From contig JAGYNZ010000008.1 in assembly GCA_018399745.1 (NCBI GenBank), positions 1 through 64,000 on the forward strand: DNA of 64,000 nt, in the 5' to 3' direction. Position 1 is the stretch's first letter; each line of letters opens with the position of its first letter. The notes beneath the pieces were generated by a model. The model saw only the letters and a program-made list of their open reading frames with translations, was not told the origin of the DNA and did no database searches. This DNA is from Deltaproteobacteria bacterium. GTDB lineage: Bacteria; Desulfobacterota; Dissulfuribacteria; Dissulfuribacterales; UBA3076. This document shows, piece by piece, positions 1-9,010 of the stretch. Position numbers and translations under genes: made by a program.

Positions 1-121
1 GGTAGTTCATTTAGTTTAATGTCTATAACGCTGTGTCTGAATGAACTTCATGGCTGAAATAATTGATGGATTGAAACGACAAAGATCTTCCGAAACAAAA
101 GGGAGCGTATAAAAATCTTCC
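1..121. other. window edge, no gene recognised
   Basis: This stretch lies downstream of the rarA stop codon. A short minus-strand reading frame runs through it and into the end of rarA (16-198), but it has no family features and no clear ribosome site. I see no terminator hairpin or promoter I would defend. Confidence 0.4.
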
Positions 122-1441
122 TCAAAGGCCCTTGTGGCTCCGCCTCTGGGCCAATATCTTTCTCCACTTGTCCAGTCGTTCCTTGATAACACCTTCATGC
201 CCCCGGTTTGTGGGCCTGTAGTAGATACGTTCTCGAAGCTCGGTAGGAAAGTACCCCTGCTCTACCAGTGCCTCGGGATAGTCGTGGGCATAGCGGTAGT
301 CCTTTCCGTATCCGATTTCCTTCATGAGTTTTGTGGGGGCGTTTCTGATGTGCATGGGAACCGGCAGGGTGCCGAATTTCCTGGCATCGGCCTGAGATTC
401 TCCAAAGGCAACATAGACCGCATTACTCTTGGGTGCAGTGGCCAGATAGACTGCTGCCTGGGCCAGGGCCAGTTCACCTTCCGGAGATCCGAGGAAGTCA
501 TAAGTCTTCAAGGCGTCGATTGACAGGGACAGTGCCTGGGGGTCTGCATTACCTACGTCTTCTGATGCGAAGCGTATCATGCGCCGGGCGATGTAATGAG
601 GGTCCTCTCCTGCGGTCAGCATGCGCGCCATCCAGTAAAGGGCCGCATCAGGGTCACTGCCCCTGAGGCTTTTGTGGAATGCGGATATCAGGTTGTAGTG
701 TTCCTCTCCGGACTTGTCGTAGCGCAGGGCCTTCCGCTGTATGGCTTCTTCTACCAGCGGCAATGTAATAGTCGCCCCTTTGCCTTCAGGCCTGGCTGAT
801 ACAGCGAGTTCCGCCGCAATTTCAAGATTGTTCAGCAATGTCCTGCCGTCGCCGTCCGAACGCTGGACCAGGCAATCTGCCGCCTCGGGATCAATGGAAA
901 GCTCAAGACCTCCAAGCCCCCTTTCAGTGTCGGTAAACGCCCTGTTCAAAATGACATCGAGGGCCTCTTTGTCCAAGGAGTTGAGTACCAGGACCCTGCA
1001 TCTTGAAAGTAAAGGGGGGATGATTTCAAATGACGGGTTTTCCGTAGTGGCACCGATCAGGGTAATAAGGCCGCTCTCCACATGGGGGAGAAACGCGTCC
1101 TGCTGGGCCTTGTTAAAGCGGTGTATCTCGTCAACAAAAAGGATGGTATGTGGCCCGTTGTTTTTTGTGTTTACCTTTGCATCCTCTATGACGATCCTGA
1201 GTTCTTTCACGCCTGAAAGGACCGCGGAGAATGATACGAAGTTGGCCTCTAGTCGCCGCGCAAAAATCCTGGCAAGGGTGGTCTTGCCACATCCTGGAGG
1301 TCCCCAAAGGATCAGGGAAGGTATGGTCCCCCTTTCGATCAGGGTGTTCAGGATCTTGTCCTGGTTCAGAAGGTGCCCCTGACCTACGAATTCATCAAGG
1401 TCTTTTGGCCTGAGCCTTTCGGCAAGTGGGATTCGGGTCAA
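122..1441 (-). CDS. rarA: RarA/MgsA replication-associated AAA+ ATPase
   Basis: This is a clamp-loader-like AAA+ ATPase that acts at stalled replication forks in the cytoplasm. The 439 residues carry a Walker A motif (GPPGCGKTT, 47-55), a Walker B motif (LFVDEIHRFN, 101-110) and a sensor-1 segment (GATTENPSF, 130-138), followed by the helical C-terminal oligomerisation region; the length is normal for the family. The start is TTG (1439-1441), set by a strong GGAGG six bases upstream. The TTG overlaps the TGA of the upstream symporter gene as TTGA, so the two are probably translationally coupled. Confidence 0.96.
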   Translation of the reverse strand: MTRIPLAERLRPKDLDEFVGQGHLLNQDKILNTLIERGTIPSLILWGPPGCGKTTLARIFARRLEANFVSFSAVLSGVKELRIVIEDAKVNTKNNGPHTILFVDEIHRFNKAQQDAFLPHVESGLITLIGATTENPSFEIIPPLLSRCRVLVLNSLDKEALDVILNRAFTDTERGLGGLELSIDPEAADCLVQRSDGDGRTLLNNLEIAAELAVSARPEGKGATITLPLVEEAIQRKALRYDKSGEEHYNLISAFHKSLRGSDPDAALYWMARMLTAGEDPHYIARRMIRFASEDVGNADPQALSLSIDALKTYDFLGSPEGELALAQAAVYLATAPKSNAVYVAFGESQADARKFGTLPVPMHIRNAPTKLMKEIGYGKDYRYAHDYPEALVEQGYFPTELRERIYYRPTNRGHEGVIKERLDKWRKILAQRRSHKGL

Positions 1442-2961
1442 AAATTACCTCCGCTTTTAAGGCTCCTTCCTTCCATTCTATAATATGCGGTTTTCCATGG
1501 TCGCCTGGCAAATACAAAGGCGGCAATTACTGTCAGGAATATCCAGTTCCATCCGATCAGGATAAGCGAAGTCCATGAGTAGCCTCCGTAAGGCTGTTTG
1601 ATTTCGGCGTACAGATCACCAATGAGAACTATTCCCAGCACAGATGGAACAAAGTATTTAATTATGATATCCCATGAATATCCCAGTTTTATGGAAGAAA
1701 TAGAGTTTACGTGTTTTCTGAGATTTCTGGTATCGAAGAGCCAGCCGACAAGATGACATTCCGCAATACCCACGACTATGAGCCCGTAATGAGTGATAAA
1801 ATGATCCGCTATATCCAGCCATAGCAGGCCGGCCTGGGTAGTAAAGATTATGGAGCCAAAAAAGCCAAGTATTGTTACCAGGGTTATGAGGGGTTTTCTG
1901 CTGAAGCCAAACTTGTCAACCGTTGCGGAGATAAAGGCCTCGATTATCGATATGGACGAGGAGAGCCCTGCTACAACGAGGCACAGAAAAAAGATTGCAC
2001 CAAAGATGTTTCCCCCGGGTATAAGGCTTACGGCCTTTGGATATGCAACAAATGCAAGGCCTATGCTTTGAGACACAACTTCTGATATGGGTTTTCCCTG
2101 TGATGTGGCCATAAAACCCAGGACGGAAAACACGGCAATGCCCGCGAAAAGGGAGTAACCGCTGTTCATGAACGCGGTTAATATCGCGTTCTTTGTTATA
2201 TTGGCCTTTGCCGGGAGATAGCTTGCATAGGCTATCATGATGCCGAAACCCAGGCTGAGGGTGAAAAAGATCTGGCTGTATGCATCTATCCAGACAGTCG
2301 GGTCGAATAATTTTGAAAAATCAGGTTCCAGATATGCCTTAAGACCTTCCATGGAGCCGTCAAGCGAAATTGACCACAAGACAAGCACTGCGGTTAAGAA
2401 AAACAGCAGGGGCATAAATATTTTGTTCATGTATTCTATTCCACGACGGACACCCCGGAAGACAATACCCCAGTTTATTAACCAGACGAAAGCCAGTGCC
2501 ACCAGGACAGGGATTCGTATATTACCTGTCTCAGAGGGAGATTTGCTTAGTGCAAGGAATTGGTTAAAGAAAAAGGCATTGGGATCATCTCCCCAGCCGA
2601 GGCTGAAAGAGAGGACAAAGAAGTTCAGACACCAGGAAATAATAACCGTATAGTATAGAACAATACCGAACATCACAAAAATGACCGCCCACCAGCCAAG
2701 CCACTCCCATTTTCTGTTTACCTTTGCAAAGGCAAGGGGCGCTGAACCCATACGTTCATGTCCGAGGGCAAATTCCAGTATCAATAGAGGGATCCCTGCT
2801 GACAAAAGGGCGACGATGTATGGAATCAGGAAAGCGCCTCCACCGTGGCTGTACGCCATATAACTGAATCTCCAGATATTTCCGAGACCCACTGCAGAGC
2901 CCACGGCGGCAAACACAAAACCGAGCTGGCTTTTCCATTGCTCCCTCTGCAATTTTATCAA
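1438..2961 (-). CDS. Sodium:neurotransmitter symporter (SNF) family transporter
   Basis: This is a LeuT-fold, Na+-dependent symporter of the inner membrane with 507 residues and about 12 hydrophobic segments. The N-terminus holds the family hallmark of TM1, VGSAVGLGNIWRFSY, where the unwound GNIWRF segment normally binds substrate and sodium. Members carry amino acids or related amines; the substrate cannot be read from the sequence. It precedes rarA in a two-gene minus-strand unit with a 4-base overlap. The start is probably TTG at 2959-2961: an in-frame stop lies nine codons upstream and a G-rich stretch sits just before it, but a second TTG four codons in is also possible. Confidence 0.93.
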   Translation of the reverse strand: MIKLQREQWKSQLGFVFAAVGSAVGLGNIWRFSYMAYSHGGGAFLIPYIVALLSAGIPLLILEFALGHERMGSAPLAFAKVNRKWEWLGWWAVIFVMFGIVLYYTVIISWCLNFFVLSFSLGWGDDPNAFFFNQFLALSKSPSETGNIRIPVLVALAFVWLINWGIVFRGVRRGIEYMNKIFMPLLFFLTAVLVLWSISLDGSMEGLKAYLEPDFSKLFDPTVWIDAYSQIFFTLSLGFGIMIAYASYLPAKANITKNAILTAFMNSGYSLFAGIAVFSVLGFMATSQGKPISEVVSQSIGLAFVAYPKAVSLIPGGNIFGAIFFLCLVVAGLSSSISIIEAFISATVDKFGFSRKPLITLVTILGFFGSIIFTTQAGLLWLDIADHFITHYGLIVVGIAECHLVGWLFDTRNLRKHVNSISSIKLGYSWDIIIKYFVPSVLGIVLIGDLYAEIKQPYGGYSWTSLILIGWNWIFLTVIAAFVFARRPWKTAYYRMEGRSLKSGGNF

Positions 2962-3311
2962 TGCCCCCTGTTCGAAAAATTCGCTCTAGTATGACGTAAC
3001 TGACGGCTTGATTCAAGTATGTCTTTGCAATAACTCAGATTGAGCTGTCAGCAATTAACGCTTAACTTTGAGAGAATCAATCCCTTACATTAAACTTGGT
3101 AATAGCAAAACAGACTGTAAATATTAAACTGCTAATTGACCGCTGAGGTCTGATTACTCAATTTTGGCGGTGGGAGATTCACACCAGGGTGCGAATTTTC
3201 CGGAGATTAGGCGTATTTACTGTACGCTGCAGTAATCGGCACATCAGAGCGACATTGGATATCGGGCCTTTCAGCGGGATGATGAGCATCTTGCTAAATC
3301 ATCACTTAGAT

Positions 3312-3341
3312 GTTACATAGAGCCTCTTTACTGTTTATAAC
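3312..3341 (+). promoter_or_regulatory. candidate sigma-70 promoter of rpsB operon
   Basis: A -35-like GTTACA (3312-3317) and a -10-like TATAAC (3336-3341, five of six consensus bases) are separated by 18 bases. Transcription would start near 3348 and give a leader of roughly 95 bases before rpsB. This is a visual consensus match only. Confidence 0.4.
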
Positions 3342-3366
3342 GCACGTTCAGTGAGATCCGGTGGTG

Positions 3367-3386
3367 CCGCCTGACCATTCAGGCGG
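3367..3386 (+). promoter_or_regulatory. rpsB leader hairpin
   Basis: There is a perfect eight-base-pair stem, CCGCCTGA / TCAGGCGG, with a CCAT loop, in the rpsB leader about 55 bases before the start codon. It has no T-run after it, so it is not an intrinsic terminator. Ribosomal protein S2 represses its own leader in other bacteria, so a regulatory structure is plausible here; that role is inference. Confidence 0.45.
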
Positions 3387-3443
3387 TGTAAGGATGGCTT
3401 TTGGCTGGACGGATGAAAAACCACATTTATTCAAGGAGAAACT

Positions 3444-4262
3444 ATGGCTTACGTTACAATGAAACAGTTGCTTGAAGCAGGTGTCCACTTCGGGCATCAG
3501 ACCAGACGATGGAATCCCAAGATGAAGCCTTACATCTTTGGTGCCAGAAACGGGATCTATATTATAGATCTACAGAAGACCGTAAAGCTCTTCAAGGTGG
3601 CTTACGATTTTGTGGTAGATACCGTTGCCCAGGGCGGGAAGTTGCTTTTCGTCGGTACTAAGAAGCAGGCCCAGGATTCAATAGTTGAGGAGGCCAACCG
3701 ATGTTCAATGCCATATGTGAACAGCCGCTGGCTGGGTGGGATGCTTACAAATTTCCAGACCATCCAGAAGGGCATCGATCGTCTGAAACGTCTTGAGGCC
3801 ATGTTTGAAGATGGCACTGTCGAGCGTTTTCCCAAAAAGGAGGTCCTTCGTATGGATAGACTACGCCAGAAGCTGGATCGCAACCTTGGTGGAATAAAGG
3901 ATATGGGTACACTGCCCTCTGCTGTTTTTGTTGTTGACTCCAGACAGGAGCAGATCGCGGTAAAGGAAGCCAATAAACTGGGAATTCCAGTGATCGCGAT
4001 AGTTGATACCAACTGTGATCCTGATGGTATCGATTATATTATTCCGGGCAATGATGATGCCATCAGGGCCATCCGTCTCATTTCATCTTTAATGGCGAAT
4101 GCATCCCTGGAAGGCATGGAAAAGTTTGCCGAGGCCCAGCAGGCGGCTTCTGATAAAAAAGCTCAAGAGGAAATGGCGGGCGATGATACGGCAGTTGATG
4201 GGGAAGCAGCAGTTGGGGAAGTTGCTGCAGTCGAAGATGCCGGTTTTGAGGCAAGTGCCTGA
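3444..4262 (+). CDS. rpsB: 30S ribosomal protein S2
   Basis: S2 is a structural protein of the small ribosomal subunit, bound late near the head-body junction. The N-terminus ([20 protein letters not shown]) and the segment [21 protein letters not shown] are typical. After about residue 225 there is an acidic, alanine-rich tail, making the protein slightly longer (272 residues) than E. coli S2. AAGGAG precedes the ATG at suitable spacing. It opens the tsf-pyrH-frr-uppS-cdsA-dxr-rseP-tsaB gene run. Confidence 0.98.
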   Translation: MAYVTMKQLLEAGVHFGHQTRRWNPKMKPYIFGARNGIYIIDLQKTVKLFKVAYDFVVDTVAQGGKLLFVGTKKQAQDSIVEEANRCSMPYVNSRWLGGMLTNFQTIQKGIDRLKRLEAMFEDGTVERFPKKEVLRMDRLRQKLDRNLGGIKDMGTLPSAVFVVDSRQEQIAVKEANKLGIPVIAIVDTNCDPDGIDYIIPGNDDAIRAIRLISSLMANASLEGMEKFAEAQQAASDKKAQEEMAGDDTAVDGEAAVGEVAAVEDAGFEASA

Positions 4263-4265
4263 CAA

Positions 4266-4343
4266 TAGATCATAGGTCATGGCCTGTGGTTACGGCTATC
4301 CGTTTGATTTGATATGTCGCCCGTGACCTGTGACCATTGACCT
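4266..4343. repeat. TGACC-type intergenic microrepeat between rpsB and tsf
   Basis: The spacer contains GGTCAT-like words on one side and GTGACCTGTGACCATTGACC on the other, giving a degenerate inverted arrangement of TGACC units. It is non-coding and resembles other short-word repeats seen between genes in this window. Its function is unknown. Confidence 0.35.
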
Positions 4344-4371
4344 TTTAGAATAGATTTGGAGGATGGAAATA

Positions 4372-4974
4372 ATGACTCAAATTACTGCTGCAATGGTCAA
4401 GGAACTCAGAGAGCGGACCAAGGCAGGTATGATGGACTGCAAGAAGGCACTTCAGGAGTGCGACGGGGATATGGAGAAAAGCTCTGACTGGCTCAGGCAG
4501 AAGGGGCTTTCGGTTGCCGCAAAGAGGGCCGGGAGGTCAACCTCAGAAGGCGCTGTACAGTGTTATATTCATGCTGGCAACAAGCTTGGTGTTTTGGTTG
4601 AGGTGAACTGTGAGACGGATTTCGTGGCAAAGACAGATCAGTTTATCGGATTTGCAAGAGACGTGGCCATGCATATTGCAGCCACCAATCCTGTCTGCAT
4701 AAGGCGTGAAGATACTCCTTCGGATCTTATAGAGAAGGAGAAAGAGATTCTTCGCAAACAGGCGGAGGAATCCGGCAAGCCGGCTAACATAATCGAAAAG
4801 ATCGTTGAAGGTCGCATCGAAAAATTTTACAAGGAAGTATGCCTGCTTGAACAGCCTTTTGTTAAGGATCAGGATATCACTGTCCAGGACCTTTTAAATG
4901 AACTCATTGCCAAAACGGGTGAGAATATCAGCATCAGGCGCTTTGTTCGTTTCCAGGTCGGGGTGGAAGCTTAA
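4372..4974 (+). CDS. tsf: Elongation factor Ts
   Basis: EF-Ts exchanges GDP for GTP on EF-Tu. The 200-residue protein has the N-terminal [17 protein letters not shown]-like signature (here [18 protein letters not shown]) and the core motif [12 protein letters not shown]. It is the short form with a reduced core, as in many deltaproteobacteria and Thermus, rather than the roughly 280-residue E. coli form. I chose the ATG at 4372 because GGAGG (4358-4362) lies nine bases upstream; the in-frame ATG at 4363 directly abuts that site and cannot use it. Confidence 0.97.
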   Translation: MTQITAAMVKELRERTKAGMMDCKKALQECDGDMEKSSDWLRQKGLSVAAKRAGRSTSEGAVQCYIHAGNKLGVLVEVNCETDFVAKTDQFIGFARDVAMHIAATNPVCIRREDTPSDLIEKEKEILRKQAEESGKPANIIEKIVEGRIEKFYKEVCLLEQPFVKDQDITVQDLLNELIAKTGENISIRRFVRFQVGVEA

Positions 4975-4976
4975 TA

Positions 4977-5714
4977 ATGGCGGGAACCGCTCAGGGATCA
5001 ACGGGCCATAGACGCATTTTGCTGAAGCTCAGCGGTGAGGCACTGCTGGGGGATATGCCCTACGGGATATCCCCGGCGGTCGTGGATCTCCTTGCCCGAG
5101 AAATCGTCAGGGTTCATGGACTGGGCGTTGAAATCGGATTGGTTGTAGGGGGAGGTAATATATTCAGGGGGGTCGCCGGCTCTGCCCAGGGGATGGACAG
5201 GACGGCCGCCGATCAGATGGGCATGCTTGCAACGGTTATGAATTCCCTGGCCCTTCAGGATTCATTAAACAGGCACGGCGTCCAGGTAAGGGTGCTGTCA
5301 GCTATAGAGGTGGGGCAAGTTGCAGAGCCATTCATAAGAGGAAGGGCCCTCAACCATTTGATAAAGGGCCGGATAGTTATATTTGCCGCAGGGACGGGAA
5401 ATCCATTCTTTACCACCGATACCGCAGCTGCCCTCAGGGCCCTCGAGATAAATGCCGATGTCCTTTTCAAGGCTACAAGGGTGGACGGTGTCTACGACAA
5501 GGACCCGGAGGTCGCCCCTGATGCAAAGAGATATAGCAGCCTGACCTATCAGGATGTTCTTGAAAAGGGTCTTAAAGTTATGGATGCCGCTGCCATATCT
5601 CTCGCCAGTGACGCAGGTCTTCCTGTGGTTGTGTTTAGTTTGCAGGTCCCCGGGAACATAGAGCGGGCCGTGAAGGGTGAAAGTGTCGGCACACGGATCG
5701 GAGGAGGTGACTGA
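4977..5714 (+). CDS. pyrH: Uridylate kinase (UMP kinase)
   Basis: PyrH phosphorylates UMP to UDP in pyrimidine nucleotide synthesis and belongs to the amino-acid-kinase fold. The 245 residues include [13 protein letters not shown] near the N-terminus, [10 protein letters not shown] (phosphate-binding glycine-rich loop) and [17 protein letters not shown]. It starts two bases after the tsf stop, so it is in the same operon. Pairing with frr downstream is the common bacterial order. Confidence 0.97.
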   Translation: MAGTAQGSTGHRRILLKLSGEALLGDMPYGISPAVVDLLAREIVRVHGLGVEIGLVVGGGNIFRGVAGSAQGMDRTAADQMGMLATVMNSLALQDSLNRHGVQVRVLSAIEVGQVAEPFIRGRALNHLIKGRIVIFAAGTGNPFFTTDTAAALRALEINADVLFKATRVDGVYDKDPEVAPDAKRYSSLTYQDVLEKGLKVMDAAAISLASDAGLPVVVFSLQVPGNIERAVKGESVGTRIGGGD

Positions 5715-5716
5715 AA

Positions 5717-6274
5717 ATGAAAAAGGCATGGATCCAAGAGGCGGGCGACAAGATGGATAAGGCCATTGATGCCTTTGAGCGGGATCTTGCTCGAATACGG
5801 ACCGGAAGGGCTTCTGCCGCCCTGCTGCAGGGAATTAACGTCGATTACTATGGTACCTTTATGCCGCTTAATCAGGTGGCTTCCATTGCTGTGCCGGAGA
5901 GCCGCCTTTTGTCCATACAGCCATGGGATATCAATATCCTGAAAGACATAGAAAAGGCCATTCTAAAATCCGATCTTGGTCTCAATCCCTCCAATGACGG
6001 CAAGATTATCAGGGTAAATGTACCGCCCCTGACAGAGGAGCGCAGAAAGGAATTGGTCAAAGTAGTAAAAAAGATGGCTGAAGACTGCAGGGTGGCGATA
6101 AGGAATATACGAAGAGAGGTTATTGAATTTTTGAAGAACCGGAAAAAGGCCAAGGAGATCTCAGAAGATGATCTCTTCAGGCTCCAGGATGAAGTCCAGA
6201 AGATAACTGACGATCATATCATGAAGATAGAGGGGATTATTTCTGACAAGGAGAAAGAGATACTGGAGTTTTGA
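5717..6274 (+). CDS. frr: Ribosome recycling factor
   Basis: RRF splits post-termination ribosomes together with EF-G. The protein has the standard length of 185 residues, the conserved DLARIRTGRASAALL segment near the N-terminus, VPPLTEERRKELVK in the middle and a long three-helix-bundle pattern. The ATG follows the pyrH stop by two bases and GGAGG lies just upstream inside the end of pyrH, indicating coupled translation. Confidence 0.97.
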   Translation: MKKAWIQEAGDKMDKAIDAFERDLARIRTGRASAALLQGINVDYYGTFMPLNQVASIAVPESRLLSIQPWDINILKDIEKAILKSDLGLNPSNDGKIIRVNVPPLTEERRKELVKVVKKMAEDCRVAIRNIRREVIEFLKNRKKAKEISEDDLFRLQDEVQKITDDHIMKIEGIISDKEKEILEF

Positions 6275-7041
6275 TAAAAAGAACAGCCAAATCATCAGAA
6301 CTCATTCGGCTGCCAAGACACATTGCCATCATTATGGATGGCAACGGCAGGTGGGCCAAACGTAGAGGATTTCCCAGGATCATGGGCCACCGGCAGGGAG
6401 TAAAGGCCGTACGTTCTACAGTCCGTCTATGCAGAGAGTTAAATATAGAAGTTTTGACTTTGTATGCATTTTCACAGGAGAATTGGGGTCGTCCAAAAGA
6501 AGAAATAAATGCATTAATGGACCTCCTGTATGATTACCTGAAGAGCGAGCTTGATGAGATGCTCGGAAATCAGATCTCTCTTCGGGCTGCCGGACAGATC
6601 GAAAACCTTCCTGAACGTGTCAGGACCTGTCTTCTGGATACCATTGAGAAGACCTCATCCAATACCGCCATGGTTCTTAACCTCGCCTTGAGCTACGGGG
6701 GCAGGGCTGAGATAGTAGGGGCGGCCAGAGGCCTTGCGCACCAATGTCTTTCAGGGACCCTTAATCCGGAAGATATAGACGAGTCAATATTCGCTTCAAA
6801 TCTTCATACAGCCGGGCTTCCTGATCCAGACCTTCTTATTCGCACAAGCGGAGAAAGCAGGCTCAGTAACTTCCTGCTTTACCAGACGGCATATTCAGAG
6901 TTTTATATTACTCCCGCTTTTTGGCCGGATTTTGACGAAAGTGAACTCTTGAAGGCCCTCTTTGAATATCAGAATAGAGAACGTCGTTTTGGGTTGACGA
7001 ACGAACAGCACTCCGAATCATGCACCGCCAAAGGCTCTTAA
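6271..7041 (+). CDS. uppS: Undecaprenyl diphosphate synthase (cis-prenyltransferase)
   Basis: UppS extends farnesyl diphosphate with isopentenyl diphosphate to make the C55 lipid carrier for peptidoglycan and LPS. The sequence shows IAIIMDGNGRWAKRRG (catalytic Asp and diphosphate-binding Arg residues), LTLYAFSQENW and RTSGESRLSNF. The start is TTG at 6271, sharing TTGA with the frr stop; GGAG lies only two bases before it, so initiation probably depends on coupling. At 256 residues the length is normal. It shares its substrate pool with the hopanoid genes elsewhere in the window. Confidence 0.96.
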   Translation: MIKRTAKSSELIRLPRHIAIIMDGNGRWAKRRGFPRIMGHRQGVKAVRSTVRLCRELNIEVLTLYAFSQENWGRPKEEINALMDLLYDYLKSELDEMLGNQISLRAAGQIENLPERVRTCLLDTIEKTSSNTAMVLNLALSYGGRAEIVGAARGLAHQCLSGTLNPEDIDESIFASNLHTAGLPDPDLLIRTSGESRLSNFLLYQTAYSEFYITPAFWPDFDESELLKALFEYQNRERRFGLTNEQHSESCTAKGS

Positions 7042-7838
7042 CTGCAGCGATCCTGAGCCCTTTAATCTTCATAGTCCTCTGGTGGGGGGGGAGTGGACTG
7101 TTCGACATGGTGCTCTTAGTGGTAACTGCTTTCTGTCTGTACGAATACTTTACTATTTGTTTTTCAGGATTTTTGGTAATACAGGGTTTTGGGGTTATGC
7201 TCGGGCTGTTTCCCTTGTCTTCAGTGTTACTGTGGAAGGACCCAGAGTTTATGGTCCCTGCTGTTTATGTGGCCTTTCTGGGAACTACTTTATTATTTCT
7301 TGTTTCGTACACCAGGTGGTCCAATATTACATGGAGACTGGCGGCCTTTTTCATGGGGATAGCATATGTAGGTGTATGCGCGGCCCATTTGGGACTATTG
7401 CGTTATCTGCCTATGGGGAAGGAGTGGGTCCTTTTTCTCCTGGTAACGGTCTCCTGTGGTGATGCAGGGGCCTATTATGTAGGAAAGGGTATTGGAAGAC
7501 ACAAGTTGTGCCCCAATGTGAGTAAAGGAAAGACGGTTGAAGGCGCTGCCGGCGGGTTGATTTTAAATGCAATGGCAGCCTTTTCCCTCTGGTTTGTGCT
7601 TTTCAGGGAAATTGATCCAAGGGTCCTGGTGCCCCTGGCGCTGGTCACTGGAGCAGTCGGTCAGGTGGGGGATCTGCTTGAATCAATGGTCAAACGTTCT
7701 GCCGGCATCAAAGATTCAGGCAGCATACTTCCAGGGCACGGAGGCATCTTAGACAGAGCCGATGCCGTGCTGCTGGCGTCTCCTTTTCTGTATTGGATAC
7801 TGTACTTGTGCAATATAGAGGGTATTTTGATCGGATGA
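7020..7838 (+). CDS. cdsA: Phosphatidate cytidylyltransferase (CDP-DAG synthase)
   Basis: CdsA makes CDP-diacylglycerol from phosphatidic acid and CTP in the inner membrane, the entry point to phospholipid synthesis. The 272 residues form about seven to eight hydrophobic segments. The C-terminal signature is clear: SMVKRSAGIKDSG followed by PGHGGILDRADA. Its ATG lies 22 bases inside the 3' end of uppS, the usual tight arrangement in this gene string. Confidence 0.95.
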   Translation: MHRQRLLTAAILSPLIFIVLWWGGSGLFDMVLLVVTAFCLYEYFTICFSGFLVIQGFGVMLGLFPLSSVLLWKDPEFMVPAVYVAFLGTTLLFLVSYTRWSNITWRLAAFFMGIAYVGVCAAHLGLLRYLPMGKEWVLFLLVTVSCGDAGAYYVGKGIGRHKLCPNVSKGKTVEGAAGGLILNAMAAFSLWFVLFREIDPRVLVPLALVTGAVGQVGDLLESMVKRSAGIKDSGSILPGHGGILDRADAVLLASPFLYWILYLCNIEGILIG

Positions 7839-9010
7839 AAGAAACCAGACGTATATCTCTGTTGGGATCCACAGGATCTATCGGTACAAACGTCCTTGAT
7901 GTTATAAGACGCTCCAAGGGGCAGTTTTCAGTAAGTGGCCTTGCTGCTGGACAGAATGTCGAACTCCTTGCAGAGCAGATAAGGGAATTCAGGCCCCAGG
8001 TCGTATCGGTAATGACAGCCGAGCTTACAGATCAAGTCAGGTCTATGATCAGTTTTTCTGAGGTCAAGGTCCTTTTTGGGAAAGAAGGTTATAAGGCAGT
8101 TGCAACGCTTGATGATGCGGATCTTGTGGTGTCGGCCATGGTAGGTGCGGCCGGGTTGATACCAACCCTCGCCGCTATTGACGCCGGGAAAGACGTTGCC
8201 CTTGCCAACAAGGAATCCCTGGTGACTGCCGGTCCTTTGGTTACATCTCTTGCAAGGGAAAAAGGGGTAGCCTTAATTCCTATAGATAGTGAACATTCTG
8301 CTATTTTCCAGTGTCTCAGAGGACATCGCAAAGAAGACGTCAGGCGTATAGTGCTGACCGCTTCCGGTGGTCCATGTAAAGACCTGAGCAGAAGTGAGCT
8401 GATCAAGGTGACACCAGAGGAGGCCGTAAGACATCCCAAGTGGTCCATGGGGGCTAAAATATCCGTGGACTCCGCCACTTTGATGAACAAGGGGCTTGAG
8501 GTGATAGAGGCACACTGGCTCTTTGATATTTCTGTGGAACGTATAGACGTGGTAGTTCATCCTCAGAGCGTTGTACACTCTATGGTGGAATTCATAGACG
8601 GTTCTGTAATTGCGCAGATGGGAATCCAGGACATGAGGGTGCCCATAGCCTATGCCATGGCCTGGCCTGGACGTCTGGAACTGGATCTTCCAAGTCTTGA
8701 CTTGATCGAATCGGGTTTTCTTAACTTTGAGATGCCGCGTCTGGATACATTCCCATGCCTTGGATTGGCTTATGACGCGGCGAGGAAGGGAGGGACGGCT
8801 ACTACGGCCCTTAATGCGGCAAATGAAGTGGCTGTGGAGGCCTTTCTCCAGAAACGCATAGGTTTTACGGCAATACAGGAAATAGTTAAAAAAGTGATTG
8901 AAGCCTTTCCTGTTGAGGATATTGTAGATCTTGACGACGTGCTGAAGGCAGATGCCCTGGCTCGATTGAGGGCTGAAGGCATTATATCTAACCTGGAGAA
9001 ATCGATATGA
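7835..9010 (+). CDS. dxr: 1-deoxy-D-xylulose 5-phosphate reductoisomerase
   Basis: Dxr (IspC) converts DXP to MEP with NADPH, the second step of the non-mevalonate pathway. The N-terminal nucleotide-binding motif ISLLGSTGSIGTNVLDV is present, followed by LANKESLVTAG, the metal-site segment IPIDSEHSAIFQ, and MNKGLEVIEAHWLFD. I chose the ATG at 7835, which overlaps the cdsA stop as ATGA and places the Rossmann motif at the expected distance (391 residues); an upstream TTG at 7793 would add a non-homologous tail. Confidence 0.97.
   Translation: MKETRRISLLGSTGSIGTNVLDVIRRSKGQFSVSGLAAGQNVELLAEQIREFRPQVVSVMTAELTDQVRSMISFSEVKVLFGKEGYKAVATLDDADLVVSAMVGAAGLIPTLAAIDAGKDVALANKESLVTAGPLVTSLAREKGVALIPIDSEHSAIFQCLRGHRKEDVRRIVLTASGGPCKDLSRSELIKVTPEEAVRHPKWSMGAKISVDSATLMNKGLEVIEAHWLFDISVERIDVVVHPQSVVHSMVEFIDGSVIAQMGIQDMRVPIAYAMAWPGRLELDLPSLDLIESGFLNFEMPRLDTFPCLGLAYDAARKGGTATTALNAANEVAVEAFLQKRIGFTAIQEIVKKVIEAFPVEDIVDLDDVLKADALARLRAEGIISNLEKSI

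Larger units (their letters stand above)
2962..3443. other. 482-base divergent intergenic region
   Basis: The region separates the minus-strand symporter from rpsB. Its rpsB-proximal part holds a promoter candidate and a leader hairpin, listed separately. The part from about 3060 to 3300 has several short inverted segments but matches no riboswitch class I can recognise on either strand, and I find no coding frame in it. Confidence 0.5.

Noticed and set aside
16-198. 60-codon minus-strand frame overlapping the end of rarA
   Set aside because: It lies largely out of frame inside rarA, has no ribosome site and no family features.
3120-3300. Riboswitch in the symporter/rpsB gap
   Set aside because: I compared the region by eye with the conserved cores of FMN, TPP, SAM, lysine, glycine and c-di-GMP classes on both strands and none fit.
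7793-7834. Upstream TTG extension of dxr
   Set aside because: It would overlap cdsA and add residues before the Rossmann motif; the ATG in the ATGA overlap is better.
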